From positions 186,001-250,000 of the forward strand of contig NZ_CP108462.1 in assembly GCF_036226365.1 (NCBI RefSeq): 64,000 nucleotides of DNA, read 5' to 3'. Under the pieces are notes generated by a model that was not told the DNA's origin, did not search any database, and saw only the letters and a list, made by a program, of their open reading frames with translations. A program made the translations under genes and the position numbers. This DNA is from Streptomyces sp. NBC_01262 (GTDB taxonomy: Bacteria > Actinomycetota > Actinomycetes > Streptomycetales > Streptomycetaceae). Shown here piece by piece: positions 41,747 to 50,655 of this stretch. The first letter of the stretch is position 1, and every line of letters starts with the position of its first letter.

Positions 41747-42898
41747 ATGGGCGGATTACGGCCGCTGGCCGACGATTTGAACGACGACTGCCGGGAGTTC
41801 GCGCAGGCCCTGCGGACCCTGTTCGCCGGGCTGGAGGTATCGGTGCGCCGCTACGCCGCCCGCCGCTACCGGGACGCCGGGACGCTCTCGCGCTACCTCA
41901 GCGGCGCCCGCGTGCCGCCCTGGGAATTCGTCGTGGACCTCTTCAAGGACCTCGCCACCGTCCACGGCGCCCCGGCCACCCCGCTCACCCTGGAACACGT
42001 ACACGAACTCCACCGCTGCGCGGTCCAGGCCACCGCCTCCCCGGCGCACGGCATGGAGGTACTGGAACGGGAGCTGGCCGACGCCGACCGCGAAGCACGC
42101 CGCGCCACCGTCCAGGAGGACGTCCTGGGCGAGGCGTTGCTGGACCGCCAGCACCTCATCGCCGACCTGGAGGTGCGCCTGAACCTGCTGGAAGCCCACT
42201 GGTCGGCCGGACACGGCGGCCGCGCAGACGTCCCCACGACGGCCGGTTCGGAGGGCGTGGGAGAGCTGCTTGCCGAGCGTCAGCGTCTGGAAGAGCAGGT
42301 GAGGACGCTGGAGGGTGAACTGGAGGAAACCCGCCTGCGGGTGATGCTGGCCGAGTCACGATGCGACCTGCTGGAGCGGCAGCTCGCCGTCGCGGAAGAG
42401 ACCCTCCCCGCACTGCAGACGGACGCCACCGCGGCCGGCGACGCCGTCGTGCCGACGTCGTCCGGTGTCTCGGGCCGGACCCACGCGCGGATCCTGGCGG
42501 TCGACGACATGCCCTCCAACCTCCTGGCTCTCGAAGCCGTGCTGGCCGGTCTGGGACACGAGATCGTCACGGCCGACTCCGGCCAGGCCGCGCTGCGGGC
42601 ACTGCTCTACGAGGAGGCCTTCGCCGTCATCCTGCTCGATGTCCAGATGCCCGACATGGACGGCTACGAGACGGCCCTGCGCATCAAACGCCGGGCCCTC
42701 ACCCGCAACATCCCGATCATCTTCCTCACCGCGATGGACCACGACCCCGCGTACGAACTCCGCGGCTACACCGCCGGCGCCGTCGACTACCTCGTCAAAC
42801 CCTTCGACCCCTGGATCCTGCGAGCCAAGGTCGAGGCCTTCGCACAGATCTACCTCGAAGCCCGCCCCGCCCCGCACGTGCCTGGTCCGCGGGGCTAG
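41747..42898 (+). CDS. HTH - coiled-coil - receiver fusion protein
   Basis: A 383-residue protein. Residues 1-95 resemble the XRE-like N-terminal module of actinobacterial signalling proteins (LADDLNDDCREFAQALRTLF, GTLSRYLSGARVPPWEFV). Residues 100-225 are a Glu/Leu/Arg-rich coiled coil. Residues 245-370 are a receiver domain: acidic D253-D254, phosphoacceptor D298 (LLDVQMPDMDGYE), Lys in VDYLVKPFDPW. No output domain follows, so the N-terminal module is the effector. ATG 41747 is preferred over TTG 41714. No kinase gene is adjacent. Confidence 0.8.
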   Translation: MGGLRPLADDLNDDCREFAQALRTLFAGLEVSVRRYAARRYRDAGTLSRYLSGARVPPWEFVVDLFKDLATVHGAPATPLTLEHVHELHRCAVQATASPAHGMEVLERELADADREARRATVQEDVLGEALLDRQHLIADLEVRLNLLEAHWSAGHGGRADVPTTAGSEGVGELLAERQRLEEQVRTLEGELEETRLRVMLAESRCDLLERQLAVAEETLPALQTDATAAGDAVVPTSSGVSGRTHARILAVDDMPSNLLALEAVLAGLGHEIVTADSGQAALRALLYEEAFAVILLDVQMPDMDGYETALRIKRRALTRNIPIIFLTAMDHDPAYELRGYTAGAVDYLVKPFDPWILRAKVEAFAQIYLEARPAPHVPGPRG

Positions 42899-44001
42899 AA
42901 GAGGCCGGCCCGCCTGTGCTGCAGGAGGTTCTCGTTGATCTCGTGCAGCCACGGGCTGCCGACGGCCGGCAGCCGGACCAGGGCATGCTGGAACACTTCC
43001 GGGTCGGCCCGGAACAGGCGATGAGGGCGCGGCGCGGGCGGGTCGTCGCGGAGGACGCCATTGGGCATGCTGCCCGAAACGGGGACGGGCAGGTGCGGCT
43101 CGGGGAAGGCCAGCCACAGCCACACCCCGAACGGCAGCGGCACCGTGTACGCCAAGGCAGCCGGGCCCGCCGGGGTCCAGGTCTCCCCCGTCTGAGGATG
43201 GACCGGCACAAGGAGGATGTCGGCGTTCGCGTCGGGGGCAGGCCCTCCCGGCCCGGCCATGACGGCGCGCCGCACCGGTGGACCGGCGGGCAGCAGGGCG
43301 TCGAGGGCGCGTTGGAACACCTCCGCGATCAGGCCGTCCGGCACCGTCACCGGCCGACCCTGCGAGGCCGCCAGCAGGTGAGCGAGTGCCCCGCCGGCCG
43401 CAGCCTCCCACTGCGGGCTCCAGGACCACCAGCGGCGCGAATCCGGCCGCTCCCCCCACCTGGCTATCGGCTCGAACGGGGGCGTGCCCTTCCCCTCCGC
43501 CATCAGCTCCTCCCACGACAGCGGTACGCCGTCGGCGCCGCCGACGGGCAGGCGGCACACGGCGTCCGGGGCGAGCCACACCGCCTGCCAGAGCGAGCAG
43601 TCGTCGATCCGGCTCGCCACGGGCAGGCCGCACGCATCGCACGCCATGTTGGGCCCCTCGGCCCCGTCGAGGCCGCAGCAGGCGCCGCCGCCCTTCTCCG
43701 GGATGAGCACGGTGCCGCGGGTGTCGCCGGGGGCAATGACGATCGCGCCGGGCGCGCCGTCGGACAGTGCGTATACCGGCGCGTAGACGCCGCGAGCGGC
43801 CGCCTCGTCCGGTGGTATCTCCTCCCACCTCCGCCACGGCGGCCCCCAAGGTTCCGGGTCCACGGCGAACGTGCCCGGTTCCATGAGCACCGGGAGCTGA
43901 ATGCCGTTCCCGTACTTCTGATGGGCGTGGACTGGCAGGGTGACCTGGGACAGCGAGGTGGTCAGCTCGGCGCCGCACCCCGCACACGCGAAAACGAACA
44001 A
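42895..44001 (-). CDS. Conserved hypothetical protein with zinc-type Cys pairs
   Basis: A 368-residue protein. It starts with FACAGCGAELTTSL (CxxC), has a second Cys cluster GGGACCGLDG and ACDACGLPVASRIDDCS, and Trp-rich segments (WGPPWRRWEEIPPDEAA, RRWWSWSPQWE). It ends convergently with the receiver fusion (4-bp overlap of the 3' ends). The Cys pairs suggest structural zinc. I do not recognise a function. Confidence 0.7.
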   Translation of the reverse strand: MFVFACAGCGAELTTSLSQVTLPVHAHQKYGNGIQLPVLMEPGTFAVDPEPWGPPWRRWEEIPPDEAAARGVYAPVYALSDGAPGAIVIAPGDTRGTVLIPEKGGGACCGLDGAEGPNMACDACGLPVASRIDDCSLWQAVWLAPDAVCRLPVGGADGVPLSWEELMAEGKGTPPFEPIARWGERPDSRRWWSWSPQWEAAAGGALAHLLAASQGRPVTVPDGLIAEVFQRALDALLPAGPPVRRAVMAGPGGPAPDANADILLVPVHPQTGETWTPAGPAALAYTVPLPFGVWLWLAFPEPHLPVPVSGSMPNGVLRDDPPAPRPHRLFRADPEVFQHALVRLPAVGSPWLHEINENLLQHRRAGLF

Positions 44002-44259
44002 ATATCCTCCGCCTGGGAAACAGCGGCATCATCGCAGCTCGGCAGCGACGAGCCAATCATTTTTCGGCAGGGGGCCCGAGGGACGTTCATCCATCACTCA
44101 CGTGCGTGTCCAGAGCGGAGTCAAGCCAGACACAACCGCTGTTGGCGGGGCGACACTCCGGGGGACGATGCGATGACAGACGATCCGCGCGCCGCCGCCC
44201 GCCTCACCTGCAATCAACGGAGGCGATCCCGCCCGCGAGTTTCGCCAACGCCAGGGCAA

Positions 44260-44775
44260 TCAATCCTCCGCTGGCGGGGCCAAGTACTCCTTCGGGAGCG
44301 CGACGCCCATGCTCGCGTGCAGCCGCGTCATGTCCCGCCGGTCCTTCTCCGCAGGTTCATAACCGAGGTGGCACAGCACCTGTGTCACCGCGTCGACGCA
44401 CCGGACCTCGTGTCCGCCGATCGTGCCGGTGGCCGGCGCCGGGTAATGGAAGCGCTCGCCGTCCGGGAGGAGCTGATGTCCGCCCTCTCCGGATGATCCG
44501 GTGATGGGATGCAGGTCGACCTCCCGGCCTTCATCGTCCACGACGGCCAGCGCAGTGGGAAGCCAATCCCGCGCGACCTCGGTGAATCCGGCCCCGGCCA
44601 GCACGGTCCGAACCATGTCGAGCTGGTCCAGCAGTACGACCAGATCAAGATCCGCATGCGCTCGGGTGGTCTCGCCGACCAGAGCGTCCACACCCCAACC
44701 GCCATCCACCCACGCCGTCACTCCCCCGCCCGCCAGCAGGTGCAGCAATTCGAGCACATCCGACTCACTCAACAT
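44260..44775 (-). CDS. Lincosamide-type nucleotidyltransferase family protein
   Basis: A 171-residue protein of the aminoglycoside/lincosamide nucleotidyltransferase fold. The signature WVDGGWGVDAL at 22-32, with DLD at 42-44, gives the metal-binding acidic residues; VDLHPI supplies the third. Plasmid-borne relatives adenylylate lincomycin, but the actual substrate of chromosomal copies is not known. It starts inside the end of the upstream methyltransferase gene (7-bp overlap). Confidence 0.8.
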   Translation of the reverse strand: MLSESDVLELLHLLAGGGVTAWVDGGWGVDALVGETTRAHADLDLVVLLDQLDMVRTVLAGAGFTEVARDWLPTALAVVDDEGREVDLHPITGSSGEGGHQLLPDGERFHYPAPATGTIGGHEVRCVDAVTQVLCHLGYEPAEKDRRDMTRLHASMGVALPKEYLAPPAED

Positions 44776-45425
44776 GAGGAGGCTTTGCGGGCGAGCAGGT
44801 GAACCGCCTGGAACTGCCGCCAGTCGGTGGGCTGTGGCTCGCGAACCATACGGGCCACCTCGGCCAACCCGGAATTGCGCAGGGTCGCGGCGAGGTGATC
44901 AGGCCACCACCGATAGGCCGGCGCGACTGTGTGATCGAAGACCTGCGTCGGGTGGGAGGGATCATCGCTTGCCGAAAAGCCGACCAGCAGGTGGCCGCCG
45001 GGTGCCAGCACGCGAAGGAATTCCGCCAGGATCGCGGGGAGTTCCTGCGGCGGGGTGTGGATGATGGACCAGCGTGAGAGTACGCCGCCCAGCACGCCGT
45101 CAGCGATGTTCAAGGCGGCCATCGAGCCCACGTCGAACCGCAGGACCGGATAGGCCTGTCGAGCCAACTCGATCATCGCAGGCGAGGCGTCAACGCCGAA
45201 CGCGGCCAGCCCCAGCTCGCCCAGGTAAGCAGTGATGTGGCCGGGCCCACACCCCAGGTCCGCGACCCGACCGTCCCCGCTCGTACCTACGACCTCCGCG
45301 AAGGCACCCAGGATCGCGCGGTCCAGGGGACTGTCACGCAGTGTGTCGCGGAAGAGCTGCGCATAGGTGGCAGCAGCGGCGTCGTAGGCCTCGCGGGTGG
45401 CAGTGACGGCATCGGGTTCGACCAT
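44769..45425 (-). CDS. Class I SAM-dependent methyltransferase
   Basis: A 218-residue enzyme: REAYDAAAATYAQLF, motif I VADLGCGPGHITAYL, acidic residue in FGVDASPAM, LRVLAPGGHLLVGF. ATG 45425 lies just before the conserved part; an upstream start would overlap the TetR gene. Organised with the nucleotidyltransferase gene as a two-gene unit. Confidence 0.85.
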   Translation of the reverse strand: MVEPDAVTATREAYDAAAATYAQLFRDTLRDSPLDRAILGAFAEVVGTSGDGRVADLGCGPGHITAYLGELGLAAFGVDASPAMIELARQAYPVLRFDVGSMAALNIADGVLGGVLSRWSIIHTPPQELPAILAEFLRVLAPGGHLLVGFSASDDPSHPTQVFDHTVAPAYRWWPDHLAATLRNSGLAEVARMVREPQPTDWRQFQAVHLLARKASSC

Positions 45426-45468
45426 GCTCGCGACAGTAGTTGCCGGTCCGCGAGGCGAGCCGGGGGAA

Positions 45469-46083
45469 TCACGATCTGCTGGACGACCTGTCACGGGACA
45501 GCGCGGGCCGCGGCCCGCCGGGTTCCTGGCCGGTGGGGAGGTGCTCGAGCGCGGCGAGGAAGTCGTGGAAGGCCCGGTGGGTGCGGGTGGTGTCGGCGGT
45601 GGCGTCGAGGTCCATGAGGAGACCGCGGATGACGGCGAGGACGAGCGTCGCCAGCTCGGGCCGGCCGATGCTGCGCAGGCCGACTTCGAGGGGCCCGAGC
45701 CAGTCGGTTGTGGCGGTGCGCCGGAAGTCGGGCCACAGCTGTTGCTCTGCGCTGTCGCGCAGCTGACCGAACATCCGCAGGTACGGCCGCCCGTCCGAGC
45801 CGGTGATCGAGGTCCAGGCGCGATCCAGGGTGGCGGTGTAGGGCTCGTCGGGTCGCACCCGCAGGAGGTCGCCGAATGTGTCGAGCTGGCGTTGGCGCGC
45901 GTGCCCGAGGATGGCTCGCAACAGGGCGTCGCGGGTGCCGAAGTGGTAGATCAGCATGCGGGCCGAGGTGCCGGTGGCGGTGGCCAGCGGTTCGAGCCGG
46001 TCGGGGAGGCCGTGCGCGAGGGCGTAGTCGGTGCAGGCCTCCAGCAGCCTGTTCTTGATAGATGGCTGCGGTCGTCTGCCCAT
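45469..46083 (-). CDS. TetR-family regulator
   Basis: A 204-residue TetR protein: NRLLEACTDYALAHGL, LEPLATATGTSARMLIYHFG (HTH), TRDALLRAILGHARQR. It is divergent from the alpha/beta hydrolase gene at 46161 with 77 bp between, a likely regulatory pair. The tail is disordered and basic. Confidence 0.85.
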   Translation of the reverse strand: MGRRPQPSIKNRLLEACTDYALAHGLPDRLEPLATATGTSARMLIYHFGTRDALLRAILGHARQRQLDTFGDLLRVRPDEPYTATLDRAWTSITGSDGRPYLRMFGQLRDSAEQQLWPDFRRTATTDWLGPLEVGLRSIGRPELATLVLAVIRGLLMDLDATADTTRTHRAFHDFLAALEHLPTGQEPGGPRPALSRDRSSSRS

Positions 46084-46160
46084 GTCGGCAATCTTTTCGC
46101 GTAACGGCGGCTACGTCTACCGTTGATCGAAAGGCGGTCGGGGCTGGCGTGGAGGTAGCG

Positions 46161-46856
46161 ATGAGGGTCGTGTTCGTGCACGGTGCGTGCGTGCGGGACG
46201 GGTCGTGGTGGTGGCACCGCACTGCCGGGCTGCTGGAGGAGCGAGGGGTGCCGAGCGAGGCCCCGGCGCTGCCGAGCTGCGGCGAGGCGGGCCTGCCCGC
46301 GGGCGCCTGCGGTCCGGGGCTGGCCGAGGACGTCGCGGCGGTGCGGAAGGCGCTGCTGGACGGTGACGAGCCGACCGTTGTGGTCGCCCACAGCTACGGC
46401 GGCATCGTCACCGCGGAAGCCGCCGCGGGCGTCGGGTCGGTACGCCACCTGCTGCTGGTCTCCAGCTACCTGCCCGAGGCCGGACAGAGTCTGTCGGACT
46501 TCGGGGACGGCAGCCCCGCCCCGTTTCTCGACGTCGACCCCGACGCCGGCACCTTCGGGGTTCGCCCCGAGCTGCTCGTGGACACGTTCCTGCAGGACTG
46601 CGACCCCGAGGTCCAGGCGCAGGCGGCGGACCACCTCGCCCGGCAGAGCGTGCAGGTGACCGGGCAGCCGGTCGGGGCGGCCGCATGGCGGCAGGTGCCC
46701 TCGACGTACCTCGTCTGCGCCCAGGACCGCGGCACCCCGCCGCGCCTGCAGCGCGAGTTCGCCCGCCGGGCCGGCAGCGTCGTCGAACTCGACGCCGGCC
46801 ACCACCCGTTCCTGTCCCGGCCCGCAGCGGTCCGGGACCTGCTGCTGAGCCTGTGA
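46161..46856 (+). CDS. Alpha/beta hydrolase
   Basis: A 231-residue hydrolase: VVFVHGACVRDGSWWWH (oxyanion strand), VVVAHSYGGIVTAEAAA with nucleophile Ser in HSYGG, VCAQDRGTPP (acid) and the catalytic His in ELDAGHHPFLSRP. It resembles small plant-esterase/hydroxynitrile-lyase-like members. GTGGAGGTAGCG precedes ATG 46161. Confidence 0.9.
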   Translation: MRVVFVHGACVRDGSWWWHRTAGLLEERGVPSEAPALPSCGEAGLPAGACGPGLAEDVAAVRKALLDGDEPTVVVAHSYGGIVTAEAAAGVGSVRHLLLVSSYLPEAGQSLSDFGDGSPAPFLDVDPDAGTFGVRPELLVDTFLQDCDPEVQAQAADHLARQSVQVTGQPVGAAAWRQVPSTYLVCAQDRGTPPRLQREFARRAGSVVELDAGHHPFLSRPAAVRDLLLSL

Positions 46857-46893
46857 CGTGACGTGACGCGCGCGACCTCTGGCCGCACACGAC

Positions 46894-46917
46894 ATTCTCT
46901 GACTAGAGTCAGAGAAT
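46894..46917. promoter_or_regulatory. Operator palindrome overlapping the MarR-GNAT start
   Basis: Perfect 10-bp arms ATTCTCTGAC (46894-46903) and GTCAGAGAAT (46908-46917) around TAGA. The ATG of the next gene begins at 46916, inside the right arm, so binding would cover the start of transcription of a probably leaderless mRNA. Confidence 0.8.
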
Positions 46918-47821
46918 GGATACGGATGCGGGGCAGATCGACCAGGTGCGGCGGTTCAACCGCACCGTCAGCGAACGCGTGGGCGCGCTCCACGACGACT
47001 ACCTGGGCCGCGGCCGGCCCATCGGTGAGGCCCGGCTGCTCTGGGAGATCGGTGAGCAGGGCCAGGACGTACGCCGGCTGCGCGAGCGTCTCGGGCTCGA
47101 CTCCGGGTACGTGAGCCGGCTGCTGCGCTCTCTGGAGACCGACGGGCTGGTGACGGTGGAGCCGCAGCCCCTGGACAGGCGGGTGCGCACCGTCCGGCTC
47201 ACCGACGCGGGCCGCGCGGAGCGCGCCGCGCTCGACGGGCGCAGCGACGAGCTGGCCGGCTCGCTGCTGGAGCCGCTCAACACCGCCCAGCGCGCCCGGC
47301 TGGTCGCCGCCATGGCCGAGGTCGACCGGCTGCTGACCGCCGCGACGGTCACCCTGGACGCCGTCGATCCGGACCACCCGGACGCCGAGAGCTGCCTGCG
47401 GTCCTACTTCACCGAGTTGCAGGAGCGCTTCGAGACCGGCTTCGACCCCGCGCGCAGCCTGCTGCCCAGCGCGGGAGAACTCCGCCCGCCGCACGGCCTG
47501 TTCCTGGTCGCCCGGTTGCACGGCGAGACCGTCGGCTGCGCCGGTCTGAAGCTGCCGCCCGGCGCTCCGGCCGAGGTCAAACGTATGTGGATCGCACCCC
47601 ACACCCGGGGCCTCGGCCTCGGCCGCCGGTTCCTGGCCGAGCTGGAGGCGCGGGCCGCCGAGCACGGCGCTGACGTACTGCGGCTGGACACCAACAAGGC
47701 TCTCAGCGCCGCGATCGGCCTGTACCACTCCTACGGCTTCCAGGAGGTCGCCGCCTTCAACGACGAGCCGTACGCCCACCACTGGTTCGAGAAGCGGATC
47801 ACCGCGGAGCCGTCGGCGTAA
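46916..47821 (+). CDS. MarR-GNAT fusion protein
   Basis: A 301-residue fusion. The N-terminal 145 residues are a MarR winged helix (EARLLWEIGEQGQDVRRLRE, LGLDSGYVSRLLRSLE, DRRVRTVRLTDAG). The C-terminal 150 are a GNAT acetyltransferase (AEVKRMWIAPHTRGLGLGRR acetyl-CoA loop, LSAAIGLYHSYGFQEV). Such fusions link transcription control to acetylation of a ligand or partner. The palindrome at its own start codon suggests autorepression. Confidence 0.9.
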   Translation: MDTDAGQIDQVRRFNRTVSERVGALHDDYLGRGRPIGEARLLWEIGEQGQDVRRLRERLGLDSGYVSRLLRSLETDGLVTVEPQPLDRRVRTVRLTDAGRAERAALDGRSDELAGSLLEPLNTAQRARLVAAMAEVDRLLTAATVTLDAVDPDHPDAESCLRSYFTELQERFETGFDPARSLLPSAGELRPPHGLFLVARLHGETVGCAGLKLPPGAPAEVKRMWIAPHTRGLGLGRRFLAELEARAAEHGADVLRLDTNKALSAAIGLYHSYGFQEVAAFNDEPYAHHWFEKRITAEPSA

Positions 47822-47863
47822 GGGTTCCGGCGAATCCGGAGTCCATTGCCCTGGTCCCGGGGC

Positions 47864-48622
47864 TCATCCTCCGCTGAGAACTGTCGCTGGTCCGAGGCGG
47901 CGGCGATGTGCTCGCTGTCGGCAGGTCGCTCCGCAGTAGCGGGCGGGGCGGCCGGTGGACCGGGCCTCGATCCGGGCACCGCACTCTTCGCATCGCGGCG
48001 CCGTGGGAAGTGTGCCAGGCGCGTAACGAAACATCCGCCCTTGCGTGACGGATTCGGGCCTGCGCAAGCTCTCCAGCGCCAGGCGCACCATGCGGGCGCC
48101 GCCGTTCCGGTCGCGGTGGACGGCCCGTATCGTCGCGCAGCCGATGGTGAGCGCGGCGACATCGTCCGCGCTGACGTCGGTGCGGACCCCGCCGGCCTGC
48201 TGGGCTGCGCGGAGCAGTTCGTCGAGTGCCTGGCGGAACCGTCGCGCCGACGCGGCCAGGTTCGGGCGTGGCCAGCTCGTTTCCGTGGTCAAGGCGTCGC
48301 ACGCGTGCTTGCGCCCGTCGGACCTGTCGACGACCTCCAGCAGGAAGCCGAAGAACGCCGCGACAGGGTCGGTGCGGGCTGCCCACCGCCGGGCGGCGTC
48401 CACCCGGTCGTCGATCTGCCGCACGAGTACGGCCTCCAGCAGGATCTCCTTGCTGGGGAAGTGCCGGTACACGGTGCCGGCGCCGACCCCCGCCTGCTCC
48501 GCGATCGCGACGAGCGAGACGTCCAGGCCGTGCTCGTCGAACGCCCGCGCAGCGGCGGCGAGCACCTTCGCGCGGTTACGGCGGGCATCGGCCCTGCCGA
48601 CGTCCTGTGGAGCTGCGGTCAT
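47864..48622 (-). CDS. TetR-family regulator with C-terminal zinc-finger-like tail
   Basis: A 252-residue protein. Residues 10-75 form the TetR HTH (AAARAFDEHGLDVSLVAIAE, GVGAGTVYRHFPSKEILLEA); a ligand domain follows to about residue 205. The final 40 residues add CEECGARIEARSTGRPARYC and GATCRQRAHRRR, a CxxC...CxxxC zinc-ribbon-like unit unusual in TetR proteins. ATG 48622; the long open frame upstream is antisense to the NmrA-like gene, which it probably regulates divergently. Confidence 0.8.
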   Translation of the reverse strand: MTAAPQDVGRADARRNRAKVLAAAARAFDEHGLDVSLVAIAEQAGVGAGTVYRHFPSKEILLEAVLVRQIDDRVDAARRWAARTDPVAAFFGFLLEVVDRSDGRKHACDALTTETSWPRPNLAASARRFRQALDELLRAAQQAGGVRTDVSADDVAALTIGCATIRAVHRDRNGGARMVRLALESLRRPESVTQGRMFRYAPGTLPTAPRCEECGARIEARSTGRPARYCGATCRQRAHRRRLGPATVLSGG

Positions 48623-48727
48623 GTCACGTAATCCCTTGTCCGTCGGACTCAACCGGGTGGAGCATTCCACATCGACCCCGGGCCCAACCCGACCGTGCCC
48701 ACCGACAATCCCGGGGCGGAGGACGAC

Positions 48728-49627
48728 ATGACCACTGACCGCTTGATCGTCGTGACCGGTGCGACCGGCCGGCAGGGCGGCGCCACCGCCCGCCGGCTCC
48801 TGTCGGCCGGCAGGCAGGTCCGCGCGCTCGTGCGGGACACGAGCGCTCCCGCCGCCAAGGCACTCGAAACCGCGGGGGCCGAGCTCGTCCGCGGCGACTT
48901 CGACGACCCGTCGAGTCTGCCCGCGGCGTTGGAGGGAGCAGCGGCGTTGTTCGCCGTACCGCCGGTGGCATGCGGGCCGGCCGGCGCCGACGTGGAGCGG
49001 GAATTCGCCCGGGGCCGGGCCCTGACCGATGCCGCAGCAGCCGTGGGAGTCGAGCACGTCGTGTTCACGGGCGTCGCGTCCACGCCGGGTCGCCCGGGTG
49101 GCTCCGAGGGGAAGAAGCGCATAGAGGACCACCTGCGTGAGCGGATCCGGTCGGTGACCGTGCTGCGCCCGGTGCGCTTCATGTCGAACTATCTCGGTTC
49201 GACGGCCATCGGAATCGACGGCATCGTCCACGGCGTGCACCGGCACATCTTCCCGCCGGACGAACCTGTCCAGCTCATCGCGGTGGAGGACATCGCCGAG
49301 TTCGCCCTGCTGGCCTTCGACCAGCCGGACCGGTTCGCGGGCCGGACCCTGGAGTTGGCCGGGGACGCCCCCACCCCGGCCGAGGCAGTCGCCGCAATCA
49401 GCGAGGCCACTGGCGCCGCGGTGCGCTACGCGCAGATCACCCACGCCGACGCCGCCGCACTCAGCCCCGAGATCGCCCACATCCGCGAGCGCTGGGCAGC
49501 CGGATCGCGCTGGCACGCCGACATCGAGGCGCTGCGCGTCATCCACCCCGGCCTGCGAACACTCACGGACTGGCTCGCCGAATCCGGCGCCGCCCTGCTG
49601 CGGAAGCGACTCCTCGAAACCGCCTAG
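48728..49627 (+). CDS. NmrA-like NAD(P)-binding protein
   Basis: A 299-residue atypical SDR: VVTGATGRQGGATARRL (GxxGxxG), ELVRGDFDDPSSL, VEHVVFTGVAS, VLRPVRFMSN and VQLIAVEDIAEFALLAF. The Tyr-x-x-x-Lys pair is absent, as in NmrA/HSCARG-type redox sensors. GGCGGAGGACG precedes ATG 48728. It is probably controlled by the divergent TetR gene. Confidence 0.85.
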   Translation: MTTDRLIVVTGATGRQGGATARRLLSAGRQVRALVRDTSAPAAKALETAGAELVRGDFDDPSSLPAALEGAAALFAVPPVACGPAGADVEREFARGRALTDAAAAVGVEHVVFTGVASTPGRPGGSEGKKRIEDHLRERIRSVTVLRPVRFMSNYLGSTAIGIDGIVHGVHRHIFPPDEPVQLIAVEDIAEFALLAFDQPDRFAGRTLELAGDAPTPAEAVAAISEATGAAVRYAQITHADAAALSPEIAHIRERWAAGSRWHADIEALRVIHPGLRTLTDWLAESGAALLRKRLLETA

Positions 49628-49802
49628 CCGGTGCGCGGACTGCTGGGGGCAGTACTGCTGTTCCTACCCTTGGGGCTGGCGGCTGCCGCAGCTCTTGGAG
49701 GATGATCAGGCACCCGAAGGATCCGGTCGAACACGGACCCCCAATGACGGCCCCGCTCTCCTGCACGCGGCACTCGGGCCCGGCGGAGAAAAAGAACCAA
49801 CG

Positions 49803-50003
49803 GTGTCCGACGAAGGACGGCTGATCGCCGACCGTTACCGCATCCTCGACCGTATCGGCCGAGGCGGCATGGCCACCGTGTGGCGCGCCCACGACGATCT
49901 CCTCGCCCGCCAGGTCGCCGTCAAGAAGCTCCATCCCCAGCCGCATCTCGACGCCGACGAACTCGCCACCCTCTTCGAGCGCACCCGCCGCGAGGCCCGC
50001 AGC
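49803..50003 (+). pseudogene. Ser/Thr protein kinase fragment (N-lobe only)
   Basis: A GTG-started frame encodes 67 residues of a PknB-type kinase: LIADRYRILDRIGRGGMATV (P-loop), RQVAVKKLHP (ATP-binding Lys) and FERTRREARS. The match then ends abruptly; the C helix Glu region, HRD and DFG parts are missing and the frame continues into low-complexity Pro-rich sequence and the antisense of the GNAT gene. A deletion remnant. Confidence 0.75.
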
Positions 50004-50082
50004 ACCATCCCGCCGCTCCCGCCGCCAAGGAATCCGAGCTTGACACACCGGCAGCAACCGGTAAAGACAGTCCTGTTGAGCG

Positions 50083-50613
50083 TCAACCGGCAGGCGCGGT
50101 GGACCCGGCCGGGGTCGTCGTGGTCGTCCAGGCGATCTCGAAGTACCTGACGCGTTCGTCTTCTCCGGTCGGCCGCATGCCGGCTGCCGTCATGACGTGC
50201 TGGGACGCGTTGTTGTCGTGGTCGGCGTCGCCTTTCACGCTGGTGACGCCGCGTGCCCGCGCGAACAGCAGCAGTTCGCGAAGGGCTTCGGAGGCGTATC
50301 CGTTGCCTCGCGCTGAGGGGATGAGGCCGTAGCCGATCGTGACGCTGCCGTTCTCGTCCGCAGGTCCGTGGAAGCCCAGGCCGCCGATCGCCTGACCGTC
50401 TTCGCGGCGACGGATCTCATAGTTGCCGAACGGCTGGGGATCACCGGTGTCCGCGCAGGTGCCGAGGAAGCGCCTGGCTGCGGACACGTCCCCATCGGTG
50501 GGGTATCCGGGCGCCCATCGGGCACCGCTGTCCGACTCGCCCGCCAGCACTCGCTCAGCCTCGCTCACGGTCATCGGATGAAGCACCAGCCGCGCTGTCA
50601 CAAGATCGTCCAT
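50083..50613 (-). CDS. GNAT acetyltransferase (RimJ/RimL-like)
   Basis: A 176-residue GNAT of the RimL type: LVTARLVLHPMTVSEAERVL, NYEIRRREDGQAIGGLGFHG, VTIGYGLIPSARGNGYASEA (acetyl-CoA loop) and NNASQHVMTAAGM. ATG 50613 is chosen at the start of conserved sequence. Its 3' end lies next to the kinase fragment. Confidence 0.85.
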   Translation of the reverse strand: MDDLVTARLVLHPMTVSEAERVLAGESDSGARWAPGYPTDGDVSAARRFLGTCADTGDPQPFGNYEIRRREDGQAIGGLGFHGPADENGSVTIGYGLIPSARGNGYASEALRELLLFARARGVTSVKGDADHDNNASQHVMTAAGMRPTGEDERVRYFEIAWTTTTTPAGSTAPAG

Positions 50614-50655
50614 AGCAAGGAGGAGTATCACGCGGGACGACCGGACCTACCCTCC

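Noticed and set aside
42361..44496. 711-codon open frame on the plus strand
   Set aside because: It crosses the receiver fusion in another frame and the antisense of the zinc-type hypothetical protein; no coherent protein features.
48623..49546. Upstream extension of the TetR frame (560 codons in total)
   Set aside because: The extension is antisense to the NmrA-like gene; the TetR domain begins at ATG 48622.
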